Part shown: positions 33,227-40,476 of the stretch, one piece after another
How positions within the stretch are numbered: position 1 is the first letter of the stretch
How the letters are laid out: the number at the start of each line of letters is the position of its first letter
From: Hepatobacter sp965661165
GTDB taxonomy: Bacteria; Pseudomonadota; Alphaproteobacteria; Holosporales; Hepatobacteraceae
Direction of reading: 5' to 3'
DNA: 54,940 nt
Assembly (NCBI GenBank): GCA_965661165.1
Contig: CBFICL010000002.1
Location: 1 to 54,940 of the forward strand
Made by a program: the position numbers and the translations under genes
Notes under the pieces: generated by a model
Told to the model about the DNA's origin: nothing
The model's database searches: none
Seen by the model: only the letters and a program-made list of their open reading frames with translations

Positions 33227-33879
33227 TGGTTATGTATGTAAGAATAATTTTCTGCTGTCTTTATTTTCTGCTGGGGCAGCAAACGCTGTATTCACCAGCT
33301 TTGGCACAAGCGGCAGCTTCACCAGAGAAAAATGAAGTCGTTCTCTTTATGGAGAGCTTTATCAAAGAAGCTGTGATGACCTTGAAGGAAAAAAATAAGC
33401 AAAAACGCTTTGATGCCTTTCAATCCATTGCGCGTCGGTATCTTGATATGCAATCCATCAGTCTCTATCTGTTGGGGCGTGGCGATTTTTCGGCGGCTGA
33501 CAAAGAAAAAGTCTGCCGTCTTTTTGAGGCCTATATCGTGACGCTTTATCTCAGCAAGTTTGATTCCTATGGCGCGTCTTTGCAGGAAAGTGATTTTGTC
33601 AATCAGCGTACGTTTCTTCTGTATCCTCACAGAAAAAAGAGCCCATGGAACGTTAAGATGGTGTTGAACGTACGTGCACCGGGTAAGCCCACACAAAAGA
33701 TCGAACTTGATTGGCGTATTTTCCCGTCAAAAGAGGGTTTTAAGATTCTCGATGTTTATATTGAAGGTATTTCCCTGAGCCAGACCAAAAAAGAAGAGTT
33801 CGCGTCGGTGTTAAAACGTCAAGGGATTACGGGGCTCATCAGCACACTAGAATCCCTTTTGGCTGCGCCCGCAGCTTAG
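33226..33879 (+). CDS. mlaC: MlaC-family phospholipid-binding periplasmic protein
   Basis: 217 residues. Signal peptide to about residue 28 ('LALAQAA'). The body 'FMESFIKEAVMTLKEKNKQK', 'FDAFQSIARRYLDMQSISLYLLGR' and 'DWRIFPSKEGFKILDVYIEGISL' fit the MlaC/Ttg2D fold. It shuttles phospholipid between MlaA and the MlaFEDB transporter, whose genes are not in this window. ATG overlaps the mlaA stop (TGATG); an upstream GTG at 33223 also is possible. Confidence 0.9.
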   Translation: MVMYVRIIFCCLYFLLGQQTLYSPALAQAAASPEKNEVVLFMESFIKEAVMTLKEKNKQKRFDAFQSIARRYLDMQSISLYLLGRGDFSAADKEKVCRLFEAYIVTLYLSKFDSYGASLQESDFVNQRTFLLYPHRKKSPWNVKMVLNVRAPGKPTQKIELDWRIFPSKEGFKILDVYIEGISLSQTKKEEFASVLKRQGITGLISTLESLLAAPAA

Positions 33880-33959
33880 GCCTTTCAGCTTAGGTTCTTG
33901 CATTTAGGCATGGCCCCCGTTTATGATGACGTCATTGCACTTCCTGGGGGTTGTTTCAC

Positions 33960-34250
33960 ATGTCCTTACTTGCAGTCATTTTTGTGCTGTCTATTTTTTT
34001 GGGCTTTTCCATTGTAACGCGCGTAACGCCTGCGTTGCATTCTCCTCTTATGTCGCTCACCAATGCCGTTTCAAGTGTCATTATTTTAGGTGCTTTTTTT
34101 GCCCTCAGCCTGTCTTATGAAAGCCTTGGATGGGTGTATTATCTGATTCTTGGGGCGCTTTTTCTATGCGCTGTCAATATTGTGGGCGGGTTTTGGATGA
34201 CATATCGTATGCTGGGTATGTTTTCTCGTTCTGGTAAGAAAGGGGCTTAA
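33960..34250 (+). CDS. pntAB: NAD(P) transhydrogenase subunit alpha, membrane part
   Basis: 96 residues with three membrane helices ('LLAVIFVLSIFLGFSIVTRV', 'LTNAVSSVIILGAFFAL', 'LILGALFLCAVNIVGGFWMT'), the alpha-2 domain of the proton-translocating transhydrogenase. ATG at 33960 chosen for its GGGGG ribosome site nine bases upstream; the frame extends to a TTG at 33951. In most alphaproteobacteria it follows pntAA, which is absent here. Confidence 0.92.
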   Translation: MSLLAVIFVLSIFLGFSIVTRVTPALHSPLMSLTNAVSSVIILGAFFALSLSYESLGWVYYLILGALFLCAVNIVGGFWMTYRMLGMFSRSGKKGA

Positions 34251-34253
34251 GCG

Positions 34254-35633
34254 ATGTTTTCTCCTGATGGTGTCTATCTTCTTTCCTCCATTGGTTTCCT
34301 GTTGGCGTTGCAGGGGTTTTCCTCTTTGAAATATGCCTTTCGCAGCAATATCCTGGGCATCGTGGCGATGGGGGCGGCCCTTATCATGGCGAGCTGGGCA
34401 TTATCCCCTCAGTCATACGGCGCTGTGTTGTTTACGGTGCTTGCCGGTTCCTTTTTAGGGGCGCAGATTGCCCGTCGTGTGGTTATGACAAGTCTGCCTC
34501 AGTTGATGGCGGCCTTTCACAGTTTGGTGGGGTTGGCCGCTGTGTTTTTGGGGGTGGCTGTGTTTTTACGGCCTTCTATTATTGGGTTTGGTGATAACAT
34601 GCCTGCTTTGAACCTGTTTGAAATTGCGCTCGGGTCAGGGATTGGTGGCATCACTTTCACCGGGTCTGTGATGGCCTTTCTTAAATTGCAAGGCCGGCTT
34701 TCAAAAGGTGCGTTTTTGCGTCTGTGTCAGGTGCCTGTGTTGCGTTATGGCGTGATGGTGGTATTGGCGGCGTGTGTGGGGGCTTTTGTTGCGTCTCCTT
34801 CGCTGACCTACCTTATGTCCCTGGTGATCGTCAGTTTTGTTTTGGGTTTGTTTCTTGTGGTGCCTATTGGGGGCGCAGATATGCCTGTGGTTGTGTCGAT
34901 GCTTAACTCTTATTCCGGTTGGGCGGCAGCGGGTATTGGGTTTACCTTAGGCAGCTTTTTGCTGGTGATTGTGGGTGCTTTGGTGGGGGCATCTGGGGCC
35001 TTTCTCAGCTATGTGATGTGTGAGGGCATGAACCGGCCGTTTTTGCAGGTTATTTTTGGTGCCAGTACACAAGCCGGTGGCGGGGGTGACCAAACAGAGC
35101 GACCCTTTAAGAAGGGAAGTGCTGAAGATGCGGCCTTTTTGCTTAAAGATGCTGAATCCATCTTAATTGTCCCTGGTTATGGGATGGCTGTGGCCAAGGC
35201 TCAGCATGCCCTCAAAGAAATGGTGGACCTGTTGAAAAGTGTCAATAGACAGGTGCGTTTTGTGATTCATCCTGTGGCGGGGCGCATGCCTGGTCATATG
35301 AATGTGCTGTTGGCAGAGGCGGGGATTAATCCTGATGATGTGCTTGAACTTGAGGATGCTAATTCAGATTTTGGTCAAACAGATGTGGCACTGGTGATCG
35401 GCGCTAATGATATTACCAACCCGGCCGCCCGTTCAGATACGTCAAGCTCGCTTTACGGGATGCCGATTCTCAATGTGGATAAGGCGCACAATGTGTTGTT
35501 TATCAAACGGTCATTGGGGGCGGGGTATGCCAATGAAGATAATCCGCTTTTCTATGATAATAAAACTCTCATGTTGTTGGGGGATGGTAAGAGCATGGTT
35601 GAATCCATCGTCAAGGCGTTGCCTGCGGCCTAG
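34254..35633 (+). CDS. pntB: NAD(P) transhydrogenase subunit beta
   Basis: 459 residues. The N-terminal eight or nine membrane helices contain 'GADMPVVVSMLNSYSGWAAA', and the C-terminal NADP(H)-binding domain III has 'IVPGYGMAVAKAQ', 'HPVAGRMPGHMNVLLAEA', 'LVIGANDITNPAARSD' and 'IKRSLGAGYANEDNPLFY'. Uses the proton gradient to make NADPH. Three bases after pntAB, so co-transcribed. Confidence 0.97.
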   Translation: MFSPDGVYLLSSIGFLLALQGFSSLKYAFRSNILGIVAMGAALIMASWALSPQSYGAVLFTVLAGSFLGAQIARRVVMTSLPQLMAAFHSLVGLAAVFLGVAVFLRPSIIGFGDNMPALNLFEIALGSGIGGITFTGSVMAFLKLQGRLSKGAFLRLCQVPVLRYGVMVVLAACVGAFVASPSLTYLMSLVIVSFVLGLFLVVPIGGADMPVVVSMLNSYSGWAAAGIGFTLGSFLLVIVGALVGASGAFLSYVMCEGMNRPFLQVIFGASTQAGGGGDQTERPFKKGSAEDAAFLLKDAESILIVPGYGMAVAKAQHALKEMVDLLKSVNRQVRFVIHPVAGRMPGHMNVLLAEAGINPDDVLELEDANSDFGQTDVALVIGANDITNPAARSDTSSSLYGMPILNVDKAHNVLFIKRSLGAGYANEDNPLFYDNKTLMLLGDGKSMVESIVKALPAA

Positions 35634-35703
35634 CCTTTTTTCTGCTTTCCCATCTATTTTGCCCTGTTGTGTTGCCGCGTGTTGGCGTTTTTTTAGGGGT
35701 ATG

Positions 35704-37293
35704 TTACAACTCGTGGTAAAGCCGTTCCTCTTTTTCTTCCATGGGGGTATCGTGGTTAATGAGGCGTACGGTGATAAAGATCACAAGCTCTCTCAGCTCT
35801 TCTGCATCTTCTTTTTTCCCGATAATTTTGCCCAGCCATGTTTTGCGAAGGCCTGGCACCCCTTCAGAAACGTTTTTCTTAATTTTTTCAATCAGGCCCC
35901 CAATCACCACCACCTGCTTGGGTTTGATTTTGACCATAGAGTCCATTTCTCTCACCTGAATTACAGGCACTTCAGAAACAACTCTGCCAGATTTTATGGT
36001 GACGGCGGGGTCTTTTTTGGTGTCAATGACCCGTGAAATAGACGGTCTGATGAACAGGGTCACATCTTGAGAATTGGGGTTAATAGAGGGCTGCACCGTC
36101 ATCACCAACCCCACAGGCACCGTTTGCACTTGGCTGGATATGGTTTCATAATCACGGCGGGTATCTGAGAAAATGCGTTCTGTTTGGACAGTGAAGAACA
36201 CTTCATTTCTGGCAGATTTAAAAATAGCCGATTGGTTGTTCAGCACGGTGAGCCTGGGGTTGGCAATGGTGCGTGTGGTGCCAAACATTTCCATAAAGCC
36301 CATGGCTGCATCTAAGCCGCCACTGTGAACACCGATCGAGGCCACGCCGTCTTGGGTCATGGATTGTCCTACAAAGGGCGTGCCCATACCAAATTGTCCC
36401 TGAGAGGCCAGCTTTTCACTCAAATAATTCCAATTGATGCCTGTGCTATAGCTTTCATTGAGTTTCACCTCCACAATTTTAGCTTCAATCAACACCTGGG
36501 TGTGAATCAACTTTTTCAGGCGCGTTAAATAATTGCGTATGAGGTTATGTTGTTTTTGGTGGCCATAGACAGATAACAATCCCGCCTGTTGATGGAGGGC
36601 AAAACGCTCTGACTTAGGTCCTGCTTTTTCAGATGTTTTATCTTGGGGAGAGCGGCTCAAATTCAGAATCATGTTGACGCCTTTTTTGAGCTCATCCCAA
36701 AAATTGACGGAAGAGACAGAGGATATCGTGGTGTTCGAGTTGGTTTGCGAGTTTTGGGCTGTTTTGTGGTTCATTTCTGTGGCGACAGAAAGGCTATTCT
36801 CTGTTTTGCGTGACCCCACCAAAAACTGAATGTCATAGGTTTTAAGGTAGGGTTTGTCTTCGGCAATAAAGAGATTATCCCCATCAATATCATAACGCAG
36901 GTGGCTGAGGCGACAAATCTGAGAGATCGCTTGGATTAATGGTTGCTTAGACGCACGATAGGTTACCCCTTTGCTGTTGGGGACGCTGGGGTCGAGGGCA
37001 ATGTTAACGTGAGCTTGATCAGCCAGTGTGATCAACACATCTTTCAGGGGCGTTTGCGGTGAGAGTGTCAACGAAACGGGTTTTTCTAATTTTGATAAAG
37101 GTTTTGATGGCGGCGTTATTGGCGTGGGCTGCGTTTTGGGAGGCGCGTCTGAGAAAAAAAGGTCCTTTGTTTTATCTTCAGAAAGCTTAAGATCAGGGGC
37201 ATGGTATTTGACATGGTGGAAACATCCCGATAGCGCTAAGATCAGAAAACAAAGAAGTGTATGAGTCGGCACGGCCGTTTTTCTAACATTCAT
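35704..37293 (-). CDS. secretin of MshL/PilQ type
   Basis: 529 residues, a lipoprotein by its 'ILALSGC' lipobox. A Pro/Lys-rich linker, then the N-domain 'PLKDVLITLADQAHVNIALDP' (STN-like), the 'VLIEAKIVEVKLNESYSTGINWNYL' block that precedes the secretin barrel, and the C-terminal 'SEVPVIQVREMDSMVKIK' and 'VVVIGGLIEKIKKNVSEGVPGL' secretin signature. Forms the outer-membrane pore of a type IV pilus or type II secretion system. The length is that of MshL rather than large PilQ. Divergent from the A24-like gene. Confidence 0.85.
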   Translation of the reverse strand: MNVRKTAVPTHTLLCFLILALSGCFHHVKYHAPDLKLSEDKTKDLFFSDAPPKTQPTPITPPSKPLSKLEKPVSLTLSPQTPLKDVLITLADQAHVNIALDPSVPNSKGVTYRASKQPLIQAISQICRLSHLRYDIDGDNLFIAEDKPYLKTYDIQFLVGSRKTENSLSVATEMNHKTAQNSQTNSNTTISSVSSVNFWDELKKGVNMILNLSRSPQDKTSEKAGPKSERFALHQQAGLLSVYGHQKQHNLIRNYLTRLKKLIHTQVLIEAKIVEVKLNESYSTGINWNYLSEKLASQGQFGMGTPFVGQSMTQDGVASIGVHSGGLDAAMGFMEMFGTTRTIANPRLTVLNNQSAIFKSARNEVFFTVQTERIFSDTRRDYETISSQVQTVPVGLVMTVQPSINPNSQDVTLFIRPSISRVIDTKKDPAVTIKSGRVVSEVPVIQVREMDSMVKIKPKQVVVIGGLIEKIKKNVSEGVPGLRKTWLGKIIGKKEDAEELRELVIFITVRLINHDTPMEEKEERLYHEL

Positions 37294-37381
37294 TCATAAT
37301 ATCTTGAATTTATTGTATTTTTTTATAGTTTTTGTCACTTTCTTGTCAATATAAAAGAGTCAAAAAAGATATAAAAATGCT

Positions 37382-37942
37382 ATGAGTCTCTTGAATAGAT
37401 ATTTTTTTTCGTTAAGGCAACACTTTTTCCATATAGGGAAATTTTTATTAACCTATAGGGGGGTATTTCTTTATTTTTCGTTAGGATGGCTTCTTTTTAT
37501 GGGCCTTGTTTACATATTCTCCTTTTCTCTTGTTCCGCTCTTTTGGGCGTTGATTGTGGTGCATGTTCTGTGGACGGATATGGCCGTGCAGAGAATATCG
37601 GTGTTTACCCTGGGCGTGTTTCTTGTCTTTTCGCTTGTCTGGGCTGGGAGTGTGCAGGGTCCTTATCTGTTGAGTGGCCTTTTTCTTGGCGGCGCGGCGT
37701 GGGGCACAAAGGTGGTATCAGAAAAGTGGTATCAACAACACAGTCTGGGGTGGGGGGATGTGTGGTTGCTCACAGGAAGCGGGTTGTGGGTGCCCTTTGC
37801 CCAATGTCCCTCTTTTTTGGTGTTGGTGGGGGTCAGCGGTGGATTATGGGGGGGGCTGTGGTGTAAGGCATTTAAAAAAAAGTCTTTCCCTTTGGGGGGG
37901 GTTATTGTCTTATGTTTGTCATATATCTTGTTTTATCGATGA
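37382..37942 (+). CDS. short A24 prepilin-peptidase-like membrane protein
   Basis: 186 residues, about five or six membrane helices. The two catalytic-type aspartates can be placed: D66 in 'LWTDMAVQRIS' and D126 in 'GWGDVWLLTGSGLW', which fits the G-x-G-D of A24 aspartyl proteases. The N-terminal methylase domain with its cysteine motifs is absent. The usual G-x-G-D-x-K-L has Trp for Lys, so activity is uncertain. Adjacent to the secretin, it may process pilin-like substrates. The ATG is close to a poly-A/T tract. Confidence 0.65.
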   Translation: MSLLNRYFFSLRQHFFHIGKFLLTYRGVFLYFSLGWLLFMGLVYIFSFSLVPLFWALIVVHVLWTDMAVQRISVFTLGVFLVFSLVWAGSVQGPYLLSGLFLGGAAWGTKVVSEKWYQQHSLGWGDVWLLTGSGLWVPFAQCPSFLVLVGVSGGLWGGLWCKAFKKKSFPLGGVIVLCLSYILFYR

Positions 37943-37951
37943 AAGCTGTTT

Positions 37952-38590
37952 ATGCACCTTTTGAATGCGCATTATCGTCCACCTCACACAGGGAAAGAAC
38001 CTGAGACGTTGGTGGTGTTGTTTCATGGTTATGGCGCGCATGCGGGTGACCTTTTGTTTCTGGCAGAGGTGTGGAGCTCTCTTTTGCCCACCACAGGCTT
38101 TCTTTCTCTCGATGCGCCCCATGTTTTGGATGATCAGCGCTGCGGTCGTTATTGGTTTACCTTAGAAGACTACGACATGCCACGGATCCGTCGCGCGATT
38201 CATGACCTTGGTCCTTCCGTGCGTGCAGTCCTCGAATCCTACATGAGCCCGTGGGGTCTTGTCTGGTCCAAGGTTGCCTTTTGCGGGTTTTCCCAAGGCG
38301 CTGCTATGGCTCTTACCCTGGGGCTTTACGATTTGCCTGTGGGGGGGGTGTTAGGGTATGCCGGTGTGTTTGTGCCGCCTGCAGATGAAACGCCCAAGCC
38401 GGGTGTGCCTGTGTGCATGATTCATGGAGATGCCGATGACGTGGTGCCCATTGACCTTTTTTATGCCTCTGAAAAAAAGCTCACCATGCTGGGCGTTCCT
38501 TTTCGTGGCTGGGTGTGTCCTGGGGTGGGTCACAGCCTGGATACGAGCGGCATTCAAGAGGGGGGAGACTTCCTCCAAAATATCCTATGA
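37952..38590 (+). CDS. alpha/beta-hydrolase, phospholipase/carboxylesterase family
   Basis: 212 residues. Oxyanion 'VLFHGYGAHAGDLLFLAE', nucleophile 'GFSQGAAMAL', Asp in 'IHGDADDVVPIDL' and His in 'PGVGHSLD' form a complete catalytic triad. It belongs to the YpfH/LYPLA-type esterases, acting on short acyl or lysophospholipid esters. Nine bases after the A24-like gene. Confidence 0.92.
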   Translation: MHLLNAHYRPPHTGKEPETLVVLFHGYGAHAGDLLFLAEVWSSLLPTTGFLSLDAPHVLDDQRCGRYWFTLEDYDMPRIRRAIHDLGPSVRAVLESYMSPWGLVWSKVAFCGFSQGAAMALTLGLYDLPVGGVLGYAGVFVPPADETPKPGVPVCMIHGDADDVVPIDLFYASEKKLTMLGVPFRGWVCPGVGHSLDTSGIQEGGDFLQNIL

Positions 38591-38638
38591 TTTTTTATAG
38601 AAAAAACAGCCAATGAGCAGAAAGGGTAAAGAGATCAG

Positions 38639-39604
38639 ATGAATACACATAAAATCGGCCTTGTGGGCGCAGGCAACATTGGCGGTTGGTTGGCCCAACT
38701 TTTGATCAACGAAAATCTGGGCACAGTGGCACTGTATGATAAGGCGCCGGGGCTTGCAGAAGGCAAAGCGCTGGACCTCACGCAATCCCTTGCCATTGAT
38801 GGTCGGGGGGGCATGGTTGTGGGGTCGGATGACGCATCGTGCTTGCAAGGCTCGGATATTTTGGTGGTCACAGCTGGGCTGGCGCGTCAGCCAGGAATGT
38901 CGCGAGAAGATTTGCTAGATAAAAATGTCAACATTTTTTGTGATTTGGCGAAGGACATCAAAAAATATGCCCCAGAGGCCATCATTATTGTGGTGACCAA
39001 CCCGCTGGATCTGATGGTGTGGGTAATGCAACGCCTCACGGGCTTTCCTGCCGAGCGTGTGGTGGGCATGGCGGGCATTCTCGATAGCGGTCGGTTCCGG
39101 CTCTTTTTATCTTCGTTTCTCGATATTTGTCCTTCTAATATCCAAACAATGGTTTTAGGCGGCCACGGCGATTTAATGGTGCCGTTGTTGCGGTATACAA
39201 CAATTCAAGGCATCCCTTTGAAAGAGTGGATGAAAATCCATCATATAGATATGTCTGCGCTTGAGCCTCTCGTGGCACGCACACGTCAGGGGGGAGCGGA
39301 ATTGGTGTCTCTTTTGAAGAGAGGGTCAGCTTATGCGGGGCCAGCGGCTTCTTGTCTTGATATGGTGCGCGCTGTGTTGTGTGATGCGCAGCGTGTGCTG
39401 CCCTGTGCCGCTATGTTGCGGGGAGAGTATGGATGTCATGATATTTACGCGGGTGTGCCGGTGGTGTTAGGACGTACCGGGGTCAAGCGCGTTATTTCTC
39501 TTGAGCTCACGTCTGATGAGCAAGAAGCTTTTAAGCAATCTGCTCAGCGTGTGCAAGCGCTCACCTTATCTGTAGAACCGCTATTGGCGACATGTGGCAC
39601 CTAA
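38639..39604 (+). CDS. mdh: malate dehydrogenase
   Basis: 321 residues of the LDH-like MDH group. NAD loop 'IGLVGAGNIGG', substrate arginine loop 'LARQPGMSREDLL', 'VTNPLDLMVW', catalytic His in 'LGGHGDLMVPL'. The Rossmann aspartate in 'VALYDKAPGLAEGKALDL' favours NAD. Completes a TCA step. Good AAAGGG upstream. Confidence 0.97.
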   Translation: MNTHKIGLVGAGNIGGWLAQLLINENLGTVALYDKAPGLAEGKALDLTQSLAIDGRGGMVVGSDDASCLQGSDILVVTAGLARQPGMSREDLLDKNVNIFCDLAKDIKKYAPEAIIIVVTNPLDLMVWVMQRLTGFPAERVVGMAGILDSGRFRLFLSSFLDICPSNIQTMVLGGHGDLMVPLLRYTTIQGIPLKEWMKIHHIDMSALEPLVARTRQGGAELVSLLKRGSAYAGPAASCLDMVRAVLCDAQRVLPCAAMLRGEYGCHDIYAGVPVVLGRTGVKRVISLELTSDEQEAFKQSAQRVQALTLSVEPLLATCGT

Positions 39605-40476
39605 AAAAGCGGGGCTCATGATTGGATTGACATCCTCTTTTCGTTAACGGCGTTCAGCACCAAAGCATGTCGGTCTTACGCAAGACTTACACAAGCGTTG
39701 ATCCGTGTGTATATCTCGCATGCGCTATGGGTGCTTGGTTCTTCCTGTACTGCGCCGCGCACACTGCCGGTTTTTTCGTGTCGATTGATCCAATGCACAC
39801 GTTAACCTTGTGTGCACGGTTTCCTGGTGTTGTGTCCCATGTGCTGCCAGTTTCTCTGGGGTTTTTATGTGCTGTTTGACCTTGCCGCGCTTCAGCCTCG
39901 TGTGCCGACTGGCCTACCTTGATGGGTGTCTTGTGTATATTCTTGGTTTTGCATGTGCTGTCGCATCGCATGGGCCCACGTGCGTTGTTTGATCTGCATG
40001 TGCTTGCGGGTTTTGCTTATGTTATCTGCATCTTTTTTTGCTAAACATGTGTTATGGGTCTCGTATGTCTTGTCTGTACTCCTTGTGACGGTTGATCTAT
40101 CTCTGCCTCCTGACCTACAACACATGCACTATCCTTGCATTGCTCCTTGGTGTTGGCAGGCATTTTGGGTATCTTGGTAATCTGCCATGGACGTGTCAGT
40201 TTTGACTATGCTTTCAATTCTTCTGTTCCACGCGCTGTTGATCTACACACGGATCAGATTTCTCTGCTCATGCTGTTTATGCTTATACAATCCCTTCACA
40301 AAGTTGGTCAGCCACGTGCCTTTTGAAAGCGTAAAGGCAAGCCTTGAGCAAGCCCGGCGCTGCCTCATGCTTAAAGGAAGGCTGTTCACTGAAGAGGTGG
40401 GCCGGCCAAATGACAGTCAACTTCCACCTAGGCATAGGGAGGTCACAAGGATGATCACGCCAAGGGTCAAAAAGGA
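39605..40476. other. 872 bp gap without a convincing gene
   Basis: Between mdh (plus) and secA (minus). The plus strand is T-rich with many TGTG and TGTT runs; short overlapping ORFs in all three plus frames are Cys- and Leu-rich with no continuity of family, and the minus strand has only weak ORFs. A homogeneous strand bias over about 600 bp suggests a decayed gene or unusual non-coding DNA. No tRNA, RNase P, tmRNA or 4.5S RNA features were recognised in it. Confidence 0.5.
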
